A stretch of DNA of 64,000 bases, from NCBI RefSeq assembly GCF_021922925.1, contig NZ_CP040786.1:1612001-1676000 (forward strand), written 5' to 3'. This document shows, piece by piece, positions 18,912 through 27,800 of this stretch. The notes beneath the pieces were generated by a model. It ran no database searches and was not told where the DNA came from. It was given only the letters and a program-made list of their open reading frames with translations. Source of the DNA: Clavibacter phaseoli (GTDB lineage: Bacteria; Actinomycetota; Actinomycetes; Actinomycetales; Microbacteriaceae). The translations under genes were made by a program, and so were the position numbers. How positions within the stretch are numbered: the stretch's first letter is position 1; each line of letters begins with the position of its first letter.

Positions 18912-20576
18912 CTACATGCGCTCGGGGGCCGAGACGCCCACGAGGTCGAGCCCGTTGGCGACCACCTGCCGGACCGCGTCGTTCAGCCACAGGCGCGTGC
19001 GATGCAGGTCGGTGACCTCCTCGTCGCCCCGCGGGACGACCCGGCAGCTGTCGTACCAGCGGTGGTAGGAGCCCGCGAGCTCCTCGATGTAGCGCGCGAC
19101 GCGGTGCGGCTCGCGCAGCTCCGCGGCCTGCGCCACAATGCGCGGGAACTCCTGCAGGAGCCCGAGGAGGGCCGACTCGGTCGGGTGCGTGAGGAGCTCC
19201 GGCGCGAACGCGCTCCGGTCGACGCCCGACGCGGCCGCGTTGCGGTCCACCGCGCAGGTGCGCGCGTGGGCGTACTGCACGTAGAAGACGGGGTTGTCGT
19301 TGGTGCGCTTGCCGAGCACCGCGAGGTCGATGTCGAGGTTCTGGTCGGCGGAGGAGCGCACCAGGGAGTAGCGGCCGGCGTCGACGCCAACCGCGTCGAC
19401 CAGGTCGTCGAGCGTCACGATCGTGCCGGCGCGCTTGCTCATCTTCACGGGCTCGCCGTCGCGCAGGAGGTTGACCATCTGGCCGATGAGGATCTGCAGG
19501 TTGACGCCCGGGGTGTCGCCGAACGCCTCGGCCATCGCCATCATGCGGCCGACGTAGCCGTGGTGGTCGGCGCCCAGCATGATGATGTTCTGCTCGAAGC
19601 CGCGCTCGCGCTTGTCGAGGTAGTAGCCGAGGTCGCCCGAGATGTAGGCGGGCTCGCCGGTCGAGCGGATGACCACGCGGTCGCGGTCGTCGCCGAAGGT
19701 CGTGGTGCGGAGCCAGACGGCGCCGTCCTCCTCGAAGACGTGGCCGAGCTCCCTCAGGCGCGCGACGGCGCGGTCGACGGCGCCGGACTCGTGCAGCGAG
19801 TCCTCGTGGAAGAACACGTCGAAGTCCACGCCGAAGTCGTGCAGCTTCTGCTTGATCTCGCCGAACATCAGCTCGGTGCCCGCGCTGCGGAACACCTCCT
19901 GCTGCTCCTCGCGGGAGAGCGCGTCGATGTCGCCGTCGTACCCCTCCACTACGCGCTCGGCGATCTCGCCGATGTAGGCGCCGCCGTAGCCGTCCTCGGG
20001 CGTCTCCTCGCCGAGGTGGCTCGCGAGGAGGCTGCGGGCGAAGCGGTCGATCTGGGATCCGTGGTCGTTGAAGTAGTACTCGCGCGTGACGTCCGCGCCC
20101 TCCGCCTGGAGGATGCGGGCGAGGCTGTCGCCGACGGCGGCCCAGCGGACGCCGCCCAGGTGGATGGGGCCGGTCGGGTTCGCGGAGACGAACTCGAGGT
20201 TGATGCGGATCCCGGCGAGCGTCGTGCCCCGGCCGTACGCGGGGCCCGCGTCGACGATGGTGCGCGCGAGGGCGCCCGCGGCCGCCGCCTCGAGCGTGAT
20301 GTTGATGAAGCCGGGACCCGCGACGTCGACCTTCGCGACCTGCGGCAGCTCGCCGAGCGCCGCGGCGATGTCGGCCGCCAGCGCGCGCGGGTCCTCGCCC
20401 AGCGGCTTCGCGATCCGCATGGCGATGTTGGTGGCCCAGTCGCCGTGGTCGCGGTTGCGCGGGCGCTCGAGCACGACCATCTCGGGGCTGAGGACGAGGG
20501 CGTCGCCCCCCGGTCGTCGTCCTGCCGTCCGGGCCACGATCTCGAACAGGGCGCCGGTCAGGTCGGGGGTCGTCAT
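18912..20576 (-). CDS. argS: Arginyl-tRNA synthetase
   Basis: Class I aminoacyl-tRNA synthetase charging tRNA-Arg. It has 554 residues. The HIGH-like motif is in [12 protein letters not shown], the KMSK loop is KMSKRAGT, with the N-terminal tRNA-recognition domain (about 1-95) before the catalytic fold and the C-terminal anticodon-binding DALR domain ending SAPERM. The start ATG at 20576 has only a weak ribosome site. The lmeA-like gene follows closely; the argS-lysA-thr order is conserved in actinobacteria. Confidence 0.97.
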   Translation of the reverse strand: MTTPDLTGALFEIVARTAGRRPGGDALVLSPEMVVLERPRNRDHGDWATNIAMRIAKPLGEDPRALAADIAAALGELPQVAKVDVAGPGFINITLEAAAAGALARTIVDAGPAYGRGTTLAGIRINLEFVSANPTGPIHLGGVRWAAVGDSLARILQAEGADVTREYYFNDHGSQIDRFARSLLASHLGEETPEDGYGGAYIGEIAERVVEGYDGDIDALSREEQQEVFRSAGTELMFGEIKQKLHDFGVDFDVFFHEDSLHESGAVDRAVARLRELGHVFEEDGAVWLRTTTFGDDRDRVVIRSTGEPAYISGDLGYYLDKRERGFEQNIIMLGADHHGYVGRMMAMAEAFGDTPGVNLQILIGQMVNLLRDGEPVKMSKRAGTIVTLDDLVDAVGVDAGRYSLVRSSADQNLDIDLAVLGKRTNDNPVFYVQYAHARTCAVDRNAAASGVDRSAFAPELLTHPTESALLGLLQEFPRIVAQAAELREPHRVARYIEELAGSYHRWYDSCRVVPRGDEEVTDLHRTRLWLNDAVRQVVANGLDLVGVSAPERM

Positions 20577-20592
20577 GGGGATCGATCCTACC

Positions 20593-20631
20593 GGCGGGCG
20601 CGCCCCGCCCCGCCCGTGGCACGCGCCCGCC
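20593..20631. other. Hairpin in the argS/lipoprotein divergent spacer
   Basis: Ten-base perfect arms GGCGGGCGCG (20593-20602) and CGCGCCCGCC (20622-20631) lie in the 198 bp between argS and the divergent lipoprotein gene, within the presumed argS leader. It could be an attenuator or simply a GC-rich repeat. The rest of the spacer shows no feature I can name. Confidence 0.35.
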
Positions 20632-20774
20632 CGGGCCTCCCCCGGCGCGACGGAGCGTCCCAGCGGGGCACCGACCGGGCTCGGTAGGGTGTCGATCCCG
20701 CCTCCCGCACGTGGCACGTCGCCGCGCGCCGAGCGTCGCATCCGCGGCGCGCCCGGATCCGAAGGAGCACCACC

Positions 20775-21416
20775 ATGCCCGTCCGCCTCCCCGCGCCCCT
20801 CCGCTACCGCCGCGCGCGCGCCGTCCCCGCGGCCGCCACCGGCCTCGCGATCGCCCTCCTCCTCGCCGGCTGCTCGAACCCCGCCCCGCTCCAGCCGGCG
20901 ACGCCCGCGCCCTCGGCGAGCGCCGGCGGCGGCCAGGCGCAGGGCGGCGGATCCGGCACCGGACCGACCGCCTCCCCCACGCCCGCGCCGCCGAAGGGCA
21001 CCCCGGTCACCACCACGTGCGACCAGCTGCTGCCCGACCTCGCGGAGTTCGGGCCCGGCTTCGCGAGCGAGGCCCTCCCGGCCGACACCTCCACCGACGG
21101 GCTGCGCGACGACGTCCTCGCGATGCAGGGGATCGCCTGCGCCTTCCGCTCGTCGGACGGCACCGCGGTCGAGATCGACGTGGCCCAGCCCGTCGCCGCG
21201 GAGCTGCAGTCCCGGCGCGACGCGGCGATCCTCCGGACGGACCCGATCGCGGGCTACCCGTCCGGCGTCGAGGCCTACTTCGAGCTGGAGGACGCCGTCG
21301 GCGTCGCGACCATCTACTCCGCGAAGCACATGGTGGTCATGCGCTCCGCGTCGTTCTACGAGCCCGGCGACCACGCCGACCTCGGCAACGCGGTGCTCAC
21401 GACCGTCGGCGGCTGA
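20775..21416 (+). CDS. Secreted lipoprotein of unknown function
   Basis: Protein of 213 residues with a long basic leader ([16 protein letters not shown]), hydrophobic core and lipobox LLAGCS, so it is expected to be lipid-anchored at Cys35. A Pro/Ala/Gly-rich linker (about 36-75) is followed by a compact domain with two cysteines (TTCDQLLPD and IACAFRSSD). I recognise no family. GAAGGAG sits before the ATG. It is divergent from argS and convergent with the transglutaminase-like gene. Confidence 0.75.
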   Translation: MPVRLPAPLRYRRARAVPAAATGLAIALLLAGCSNPAPLQPATPAPSASAGGGQAQGGGSGTGPTASPTPAPPKGTPVTTTCDQLLPDLAEFGPGFASEALPADTSTDGLRDDVLAMQGIACAFRSSDGTAVEIDVAQPVAAELQSRRDAAILRTDPIAGYPSGVEAYFELEDAVGVATIYSAKHMVVMRSASFYEPGDHADLGNAVLTTVGG

Positions 21417-21452
21417 CCCGGCGCCGTCGGCCGGGCGCCTGCGCGGACGGGC

Positions 21453-21524
21453 GGTTCAGCCCGGGCGAACGGCTCAGCCCGGGCGAACGGCTCAGCCCGG
21501 GCGGGCCTCTCAGCCCAGGCGGAC
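21453..21524. repeat. Four 18-bp tandem repeats with in-phase stop codons
   Basis: Units at 21453, 21471, 21489 and 21507 follow the pattern GGCTCAGCCCGGGCGAAC, with units 1-3 nearly identical and unit 4 diverged. Because 18 is a multiple of three, each unit puts a TGA in the same minus-strand frame; the last unit holds the stop of the transglutaminase-like gene, so its coding end and stop appear copied three more times downstream. Confidence 0.8.
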
Positions 21525-22304
21525 GGGCGCGGCCACGTCGTCGACCGGCAGCTCGTCGACCGTGGCCAGCACCTCCATGCGGGAGATGGTCACGAGGCTC
21601 CGCGTGTTCGTGAGGAACGCGGTGTCGGAGGCGTCGCGACCCGTGGAGATCCGCAGCAGGCTCTGGCGGGGCGCGAGCCCGGTGGCGTCGACGACGTGCC
21701 ACGCGCCGTCCACCCACGCCTCGGCGACCGCGTGGAAGTCCATGGGGCTGAGGCCCGGCGCGTAGACGGCCGCCAGGCGCGCGGGCACGTCCAGCGCGCG
21801 GAGCATCGCGATCACGAGGTGGGCGTAGTCGCGGCAGACGCCGCGGCGGGCGAGCAGAGTGCGGACGGCGCCGTCGGTCGGGAGGCTCGATCCGGGCGCG
21901 TACCGGAGCGACTCCGCGACGAACGCGCGCACGGCGGCGAGGAGGGGCAGGCCGTCGAGGCCGCGGAACTCGCCGCGCGCCGTGGGGAAGAGCGTGTCCG
22001 ACTCGCAGTAGCGGCTCGGGCGGCGGTAGATCCAGAGGTCCACCTCGTCGACCGGGGCGGGATCCCGCCGGCCCGTCACGGTGGCGCGGTACTCCATGGT
22101 CAGCACGCCCGCGCCGGTCGTCAGCACGTGCAGGCGGGTGTCGTGCCGGTCCACCACCTCGGCCGCCTCGATCGGCCGGCCGTCGAGGGCGAACGCGAGG
22201 TGCTCGGAGGCGATGTCGGCGCCGCGGGCGACGGCGACCGCGAAGGCCATCTCGCTCTCGCCGGAGACCTGCAGCTCGAGCATGGAGGAGACGTCGCGGC
22301 GCAT
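21510..22304 (-). CDS. Transglutaminase-like cysteine protein
   Basis: Protein of 264 residues. The transglutaminase-like core shows the catalytic triad pattern: Cys in RRGVCRDYAHL, His in PMDFHAVAEAW and Asp in WHVVDATGL. An N-terminal beta-rich region precedes it, as in the circularly organised bacterial transglutaminase proteins often linked to peptide or proteasome-type processing. Function is not determined. The start at 22304 (MRRDVSSMLELQVSG) is chosen over an upstream ATG that adds a Pro/Arg-rich leader. The 3' end lies in a tandem repeat that duplicates the stop codon. Confidence 0.82.
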   Translation of the reverse strand: MRRDVSSMLELQVSGESEMAFAVAVARGADIASEHLAFALDGRPIEAAEVVDRHDTRLHVLTTGAGVLTMEYRATVTGRRDPAPVDEVDLWIYRRPSRYCESDTLFPTARGEFRGLDGLPLLAAVRAFVAESLRYAPGSSLPTDGAVRTLLARRGVCRDYAHLVIAMLRALDVPARLAAVYAPGLSPMDFHAVAEAWVDGAWHVVDATGLAPRQSLLRISTGRDASDTAFLTNTRSLVTISRMEVLATVDELPVDDVAAPVRLG

Positions 22305-22401
22305 GGGTCCATCGTGGCATTGGATCCGCCCGAGAGGACGCGCACGGGCGGGCGACACCCGCGTGGCGTCCGTGGGTGCGCGGGGTCGGGCGCCGCGCGG
22401 C

Positions 22402-23172
22402 TCAGGCGGCCGCGGTGCGCGCGGCGTCAGCGGGCTCGCGCAGCGCGCAGGCCTCGGCGAGCGCGTCGAGCAGCGCCGGGAGCTGGTCGCGCGCGGCGCC
22501 CGGGTCCTCCGGGTGCCACTGCACGCCGATGACGGGCGCGCTCTCGTGCTCGACCGCCTCCGGCACGCCGTCGGGCGCGACCGCGACGACGCGGAGCCCC
22601 GTCCCTGGCCGGTCGACCGCCTGGTGGTGGGCGCTCCGCACGACGACGTCGGTGGATCCGAGCACGCGCGCGAGCCGGCTGCCGGCAGCGACGCGCACGT
22701 CGTGGTCGCGCATGACGGCCGTGATCTCCGTCGCGTCGTTGCGGTGCTCCCCCACGCCCTCGATGTGCTGCTGCAGGGTGCCGCCGAGCGCGACGTTGAC
22801 GATCTGGGCGCCGCGGCAGATGCCGAGCAGCGGCGTGCCCTCGGCGACCGCGCGGCGGACGAGCGCGATCTGCCCGGCGTCGGCGACCTCGCGGTGCGTC
22901 GAGCGCCCCTCGTACTCGGCGGGCCCGCCGTAGAAGCGCGGGGCGACGTCCTCGCCGCCCATGATGACGACGGCGTCCGCCTCGCGCGTGCGGGCGAGCA
23001 GCGACTCGACGCCCTCGTCCTCCGCGGCGATGTTCTCGACCAGCCAGCCGGCCTCGTCGGCGACCTCGGCGACGCGCGCGTTGAGGCCTTGCACGAGCGT
23101 GTTGTACGCGGCGGCCTCGGGGCGGGAGCGGGTCACCTGCACGACGGCGAGGCGGCGGAGGGGGGTGGGCAT
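22402..23172 (-). CDS. Class I glutamine amidotransferase-like hydrolase (PuuD type)
   Basis: Protein of 256 residues of the gamma-glutamyl-gamma-aminobutyrate hydrolase (peptidase C26) family. The nucleophile Cys is in PLLGICRGAQIVNVALGGT and the catalytic His/Glu in IGVQWHPEDP. Such enzymes cleave gamma-glutamyl amides, for example in putrescine breakdown, but no other putrescine genes are nearby, so the substrate is open. The ATG at 23172 is clear. It lies between the transglutaminase-like gene and a PdxH-like gene on the same strand, with gaps of about 80-100 bp. Confidence 0.88.
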   Translation of the reverse strand: MPTPLRRLAVVQVTRSRPEAAAYNTLVQGLNARVAEVADEAGWLVENIAAEDEGVESLLARTREADAVVIMGGEDVAPRFYGGPAEYEGRSTHREVADAGQIALVRRAVAEGTPLLGICRGAQIVNVALGGTLQQHIEGVGEHRNDATEITAVMRDHDVRVAAGSRLARVLGSTDVVVRSAHHQAVDRPGTGLRVVAVAPDGVPEAVEHESAPVIGVQWHPEDPGAARDQLPALLDALAEACALREPADAARTAAA

Positions 23173-23250
23173 GGTTCCAGTCTGCGGCGTCGCCCCCGGG
23201 ATCGCACGCCGCGCGTCATGTTCCGCAACACGCGTCGGCGAATGCGGGCC

Positions 23251-23943
23251 TCAGGGCCAGACGAGCGTGTGCGACCAGGATCCGTCGGGCCCCGACCGGT
23301 ACATGATCCGCAGCTGCCCGTGGTCCTCGGTCGCCTGCCAGAACTCGACGACCGTCGGCTGCAGCACGTAGGCGCGCCACGACTCGGCCACGAGCTCCGG
23401 ATCCTCCTCCACGGCCTCGCGCGCCCGCGCGATCCGCGCGTCGCGCTCGGCGTCGTCGGGCATCGGCTCGCTCTGGTCGCCCGCGATGACCTCGGCGCGC
23501 GACGACGGGTGCCGGGCGAGGAAGTCGCGCTCGCTCACCTCGCGGTCGCCGTGGAAGACGGGGCCGGTGGCGCGGATCTGGCGCCCGCGCTCCCGCCAGT
23601 ACGCGACGAGCGCGGCGCGCGGGTTGGCCTCGAGGTCGCGCCCCTTGGGGCTGTCGGCGAGCGAGGAGAACCAGAGCGCGCCCGGCTCGTCGTCGACCGT
23701 GGGCGTCACGTCCTTGAGCAGCAGCGTCCGCGCGCTCGGGCGCCCGTCCGCGTCGGCCGTCGCGAGGACGACCGCGTTCGGCTCGGCCGCGTCGTGGGCG
23801 ACGGCGTCGCGGATCCACGCGATGACGAGGTCGATCGGGTCATCCGGCAGATGGGCCGGGTCGAGCCCGGGGAAGTCGTGGGGCTTCGGCTTCGCGCCCT
23901 TGAGGAGGTCGCGGACCGGGGTGGAGTCGTCGTCGTCAGCCAT
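23251..23943 (-). CDS. Pyridoxamine 5'-phosphate oxidase-family protein
   Basis: FMN-dependent enzyme of the PdxH family, 230 residues. The FMN region is seen in PNAVVLATADADGRPSARTLLLK and DLEANPRAALVAYW, and the dimer/substrate segment in GRQIRATGPV and SDRDFLARHP-like sequence. The usual C-terminal arginine-rich PdxH signature (RLRYRR-type) is replaced by FWQATEDHGQLRIMYR, so it may be PdxH itself or a PhzG-like relative acting on another substrate. The ATG at 23943 follows a gene-poor region. Confidence 0.78.
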   Translation of the reverse strand: MADDDDSTPVRDLLKGAKPKPHDFPGLDPAHLPDDPIDLVIAWIRDAVAHDAAEPNAVVLATADADGRPSARTLLLKDVTPTVDDEPGALWFSSLADSPKGRDLEANPRAALVAYWRERGRQIRATGPVFHGDREVSERDFLARHPSSRAEVIAGDQSEPMPDDAERDARIARAREAVEEDPELVAESWRAYVLQPTVVEFWQATEDHGQLRIMYRSGPDGSWSHTLVWP

Positions 23944-24311
23944 GCGCCGAGCCTAGGCCGACCGACCGCGGACGCCCGGGGACGCGGACCGGATCGGATC
24001 GGACGGCACCACCGGTCCGCACGCCCCCGCGCGGGATGATGCCCCACGCGGGGGCGCGTCTTCGACGTCCTGCGCGAATCGGATTGGTCCGCCTGCCACT
24101 GGATTTTTCCAGTACCGGCCGGCGTGGTCGTCTCGCCCGTCCGTGAGTAGGTTCTTCCTCAGGCCCGCTCCCCCAGTTGGGCCCAGCACCACGCGGCGGG
24201 AACCCGAGACCCGTCTCGGGCCCCGCCGCGTGTGTTCTCCGCGTCCTCCGCCCGTGCCGCCCCGCGACCGTGCGTCGAGTCGATGCGAAATGGCCCTCGC
24301 TTCCGCGCGCA

Positions 24312-24343
<32 letters not shown>

Positions 24344-24400
24344 GCGAGCGTCGATCCGCGGCGGGCGGACTCGGCGGCGGGTGCGGGTCCCCGGACGCAC

Positions 24401-24434
24401 GAGAGGCCGGCCCCGCGGACGGGACCGGCCTCTC
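24401..24434 (-). terminator. Terminator downstream of tRNA-Arg
   Basis: Inverted repeat GAGAGGCCGGCCCC (24401-24414) with GGGACCGGCCTCTC (24421-24434), 14-base arms with one mismatch and a short loop, 30 bases past the tRNA 3' end. Confidence 0.7.
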
Positions 24435-24463
24435 ACCGCACCAACACGGGATATGGGAAGGTG

Positions 24464-24535
24464 TGCCCCCAGGAGGATTCGAACCTCCGCCCCTGCCTCC
24501 GGAGGGCAGTGCTCTATCCCCTGAGCTATGGGGGC
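24464..24535 (-). tRNA. tRNA-Arg (anticodon CCG)
   Basis: A 72-nt cloverleaf on the minus strand. Acceptor GCCCCCA pairs with TGGGGGC, the D arm contains AGCTCAGGGGATAGAGC, the anticodon stem CTGCC/GGCAG holds the loop CTCCGGA with anticodon CCG, and the T arm is GGAGGTTCGAATCCTCC. The 3' CCA is not encoded. It reads the CGG codon. A hairpin terminator follows. Confidence 0.96.
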
Positions 24536-24742
24536 CAGGGTGCGCGCGAGCGCGGATCCAGGGTAGCACCGGCGGCGAGGCCCGCCGCGCCGCCGCCACG
24601 GGCCGGCATCGTCGACGCATTCCCTCTCCCGGGGAGACTCCCCGCTCCAGCACAGGCGCGGACCGCCAGGATGGTCCCAGGACGACCGCCGCGCCGCCCG
24701 GGCACGGCGGCCCACCCGATCCCCTGAACGAGGAGACCACCC

Positions 24743-24985
24743 GTGAAGCTGTCCCGCATCGCCGCCGCCGCCACCGGCTTCCTGCGCACGTCGAAGGGCC
24801 AGGACGTCGGCCGCACCGCCATCGACAAGGTGTCCGGCATCGCCGACAAGGCCACCGGCAGCAAGCACGCGGACAAGATCCAGAAGGCGCGCCAGGCCGC
24901 CGACGACCAGCTCCGCAAGCTCGGCCCCGACGGCGGCCGCGGCGGCCAGGGTCCCGTCCCGCCCGCGACGCCGCCCCGCCGCTGA
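24743..24985 (+). CDS. MT0933/Rv0909-like antitoxin-family small protein
   Basis: An 80-residue basic, helical protein: KGQDVGRTAIDKVSGIADKATGSKHADKIQKARQAADDQLRK matches the pattern of the MT0933-type antitoxin family (Rv0909 of M. tuberculosis), whose members often stand alone. A short Gly/Pro/Arg tail follows. The GTG start has AGGAG upstream. No toxin gene of the Rv0910 type is adjacent; instead its stop codon overlaps a 2H phosphoesterase frame (CTGA). A toxin-antitoxin role here is therefore uncertain. Confidence 0.75.
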   Translation: MKLSRIAAAATGFLRTSKGQDVGRTAIDKVSGIADKATGSKHADKIQKARQAADDQLRKLGPDGGRGGQGPVPPATPPRR

Positions 24986-25539
24986 GCGCCGGCAGCCTCG
25001 AGCTCACGCTGGACGCGGCGTCCGACGCCGCGGTCCGTGCGTCCTGGCGCGCCCTCGCCGACGCCGGGCTGCCGAGCCTGGCCGACCACGCCGGGGAGAC
25101 CAACCGGCCGCACGTGACGCTGCTGGCGGCCGACGGCCTCGGCGGATCCGCGGACGACGCCGTGCGCGACATCGTCGCCTCCGCTCCCCTGCCGACGCTC
25201 CGGCTCGGCGGGCTCGTCGTGTTCGGCGTCCCGCCGCGCGGCTTCGTTCTCGCGCGGCAGGTCGTCGTGGACCGGGCCCTGCTCGACCTGCACGCGCGGA
25301 TCCACGCGGCCGTCGACGCGGCGCCCGCCGACCCGGACCCGGATGCGGACCCCGTCGCGGTCGTCCCGCACACCCGCCCCGGCTCGTGGACCCCGCACGT
25401 CTCGCTCGCGCTCCGGCTCACCGCCGAGCAGCTCGGCTCCGCCGTGGCGGCGCTCGGCCGCGTCGACCCGCTCGACGCCCCGGCCGCGGGCCTCCGCCGC
25501 TGGGATCCGCGCGACCGCACCGTGACGGAGCTGGCGTGA
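24982..25539 (+). CDS. 2'-5' RNA ligase-family 2H phosphoesterase, apparent CTG start
   Basis: Shows the two HxT/S motifs of the 2H phosphoesterase superfamily: RPHVTLL and TPHVSLAL, about 100 residues apart. Members hydrolyse or ligate 2',3'-cyclic or 2'-5' phosphodiester bonds in RNA or nucleotides. Between the upstream gene and the first motif there is no in-frame ATG, GTG or TTG; a CTG at 24982 overlaps the upstream TGA (CTGA) and yields 185 residues, the family's normal size, starting at the expected first strand (SLELTLDAASDAAVRASW). The start is inference; a frameshift fusion with the upstream gene is the alternative. Confidence 0.78.
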   Translation: MSAGSLELTLDAASDAAVRASWRALADAGLPSLADHAGETNRPHVTLLAADGLGGSADDAVRDIVASAPLPTLRLGGLVVFGVPPRGFVLARQVVVDRALLDLHARIHAAVDAAPADPDPDADPVAVVPHTRPGSWTPHVSLALRLTAEQLGSAVAALGRVDPLDAPAAGLRRWDPRDRTVTELA

Positions 25540-25627
25540 CCCGCGAGGCCGCGATCCTCACGGCCACCGCACGCACCCGCGCCACTAGCCTGGATGGAGC
25601 ACGCCCTTGAGACGACGGAGGAGTCGC

Positions 25628-27676
25628 ATGCCGCGGTCCGCGAGATTGATCGGGGCCGCGCTCGCGCTCGGCCTGGCCGGGGCCATGGTGCCGACCGCCG
25701 CGCAGGCGACGGAGCCGGTCGACTTCGGCGGGGCGACGATCCTCGACCCGGTCGACGCGGTGACGTCCGCGCAGGAGCAGGAGATCCAGCAGGCGATCGA
25801 CCAGCTGCAGGCGGACACGGGCATCACGCTGCACGTCGCCTACGTGGACACGTTCACGGATCCCGCGGACTTCGCGGCGTGGGGGCAGGCCACCAACACG
25901 GCCAACGGCTTCGGCAGCACGGACTCCCTGCTGGCTGTAGCCGTCGAGGGGCGGGAGATCTCGTTCGGGGCGCCCTCGGCTCTCTCGGAGTCGGCCCGCG
26001 ACCAGCTCGTGGAGAACGCCATCACGCCCGAGCTCCAGTCCGGCGACTGGGCCGGCGCCGCCGTGGCCGCCGCGCAGGGGATCGAGTCGCAGACGCAGAC
26101 CGGCTCCGGCACGGGGACGGGCACCGGCACGGGTTCCACGCCCTCCACGGACAGCGGATCCGGCGTCGACTTCGGCCTCGTCCTCCTCTACGTGCTCGGC
26201 GCGATCCTGCTGGCCGCCGTCGCGACGACCCTCGTCGGCCGCCGCAAGAAGAAGAAGGCCGTCGCGGCGAAGCGCCAGGCCGCCCTCGCGGAGATGAGGA
26301 CGGCCGAGCAGCGCGCCGGCAGCATGCTCGTGCAGCTCGACGACGCCCTCGAGACCAGCGAGCAGGAGGTCGGCTTCGCGGAGGCGGAGTTCGGATCCGG
26401 CGCGGTCGGCCCGTACAGGGAGGTGCTCGTGTCCGCCGGCGGCAAGGTCCGCGAGGCGTTCGCCCTCAAGCAGAAGCTCGACGACACGATCGAGGACACC
26501 GACGAGGAGCGGCGCACCTGGGCCGCCCGCATCGTGGACCTGTGCGAGGAGGCGCGCGGCGAGCTCGACGCGCAGGCCGCGTCGTTCGAGGAGCTGCGCG
26601 CGTTGGAGAAGAACGCCCCGCAGACCCTCGCCGCGATCGTCACCGACGCGGAGACGCTGAAGTCGCGCATCGACCGGACGCAGGAGGCGGTGGACCTCCT
26701 CGGCCGCCGCTACGCCGGCCCGTCGATGACGACCGTCACCGGCAACGTCGACCAGGCCCGCTCGCTCCTCTCCTTCGCGACCGACACCGCGCAGGAGGCC
26801 GCCGAGGCCATCCGCGCGGGCGACCGGACCTCGACGGGCGAGATCGCGGTCAAGGTCCGCGCGGCGCAGCAGGCGGTCGGCCAGGCCGGCAAGCTCCTCG
26901 ACGGCGTCGACCGCGTGTCCTCCGACCTCGAGCACGCGTCCACGCGCGTGCAGGAGGAGATCGCCGACGTCCGCAGCGACATCCAGGACGCCCGCGCCGC
27001 CCAGCGCGGCGGGCGCATGCCGGAGCTGGCCCGCCTGGTCGAGGCGGCCGAGCAGGCCATCGCCGACGCGAAGCCGCTGCAGGGCCGGCTGGCTGATCCG
27101 CTCACGAGCGTCACGCTGCTGCAGGAGGCGGAGGCCCGGCTCGACGAGGCGCTCGCGCCCGTGCGGGAGCAGCAGGAGCAGGTGCAGCGCGCCATCGGCT
27201 ACCTGCCGCGGGCGCTCTCGACCGCCGAGAGCCAGGTGGCCACGGCGCGCGACTTCATCTCCACGCGTCGCGGCGGCGTCGGCGAGGAGGCGCGCACGCG
27301 CCTCGCCCACGCCCAGCGCGCGCTCGACGACGCCCACGAGGCCGCTCCGCGGGATCCCGTGCGCGCGGTCGCCGCGTCCCAGGCCGCGACCTCCTACGCG
27401 GCGCAGGCCATCGAGGCCGCGCAGCGCGACCTCGACCAGGGCGGCGGATACGGCGGCGGCATGATGGGCGGCCGCGGCGGCGGGGACGCCTTCGGCGGCG
27501 CGATCATGGGCGGCATCATCGGCGGTCTGCTCAGCGGCGGCGGTGGCGGCGGTTGGAGCGGAGGCGGAGGCGGCGGCGGCTTCGGAGGCGGCGGCTTCGG
27601 AGGCGGTGGAGGCGGCTTCGGGGGTGGCGGCTTCGGAGGCGGCGGGGGCGGTGGCTTCGGAGGCGGCAGCTTCTAG
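25628..27676 (+). CDS. TPM-domain membrane protein with coiled coil and glycine-rich tail
   Basis: Protein of 682 residues. A signal peptide (about 1-27, ending AQA) leads to an extracytoplasmic TPM domain (about 30-155), a Gly/Thr linker, one membrane helix (182-204) followed by RRKKKK, a long helical coiled coil (about 215-600), and a C-terminal tail of about 78 residues dominated by Gly with Phe and Ser (FGGGG units). TPM domains occur in the photosystem-repair protein TLP18.3 and in many bacterial membrane proteins. The start at 25628 has GGAGGAG just before it. pspA follows by about 125 bp, a pairing common in actinobacteria and suggestive of membrane maintenance. Confidence 0.85.
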   Translation: MPRSARLIGAALALGLAGAMVPTAAQATEPVDFGGATILDPVDAVTSAQEQEIQQAIDQLQADTGITLHVAYVDTFTDPADFAAWGQATNTANGFGSTDSLLAVAVEGREISFGAPSALSESARDQLVENAITPELQSGDWAGAAVAAAQGIESQTQTGSGTGTGTGTGSTPSTDSGSGVDFGLVLLYVLGAILLAAVATTLVGRRKKKKAVAAKRQAALAEMRTAEQRAGSMLVQLDDALETSEQEVGFAEAEFGSGAVGPYREVLVSAGGKVREAFALKQKLDDTIEDTDEERRTWAARIVDLCEEARGELDAQAASFEELRALEKNAPQTLAAIVTDAETLKSRIDRTQEAVDLLGRRYAGPSMTTVTGNVDQARSLLSFATDTAQEAAEAIRAGDRTSTGEIAVKVRAAQQAVGQAGKLLDGVDRVSSDLEHASTRVQEEIADVRSDIQDARAAQRGGRMPELARLVEAAEQAIADAKPLQGRLADPLTSVTLLQEAEARLDEALAPVREQQEQVQRAIGYLPRALSTAESQVATARDFISTRRGGVGEEARTRLAHAQRALDDAHEAAPRDPVRAVAASQAATSYAAQAIEAAQRDLDQGGGYGGGMMGGRGGGDAFGGAIMGGIIGGLLSGGGGGGWSGGGGGGGFGGGGFGGGGGGFGGGGFGGGGGGGFGGGSF

Positions 27677-27800
27677 CGGCAGCTCCTAGCGGCCCGACGC
27701 CCCACCCGCATCGCGCGCACGACCAGCAGCACGACGAGAACGAGAGCGACCCATGATCAACCCATTCCGACGAAGCACCAGACGAGAAGGAGCAGCACCC

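Noticed and set aside
24743..24985. A complete toxin-antitoxin module
   Set aside because: Only the antitoxin-family protein is present. The neighbour is a 2H phosphoesterase, which is not a known partner toxin.
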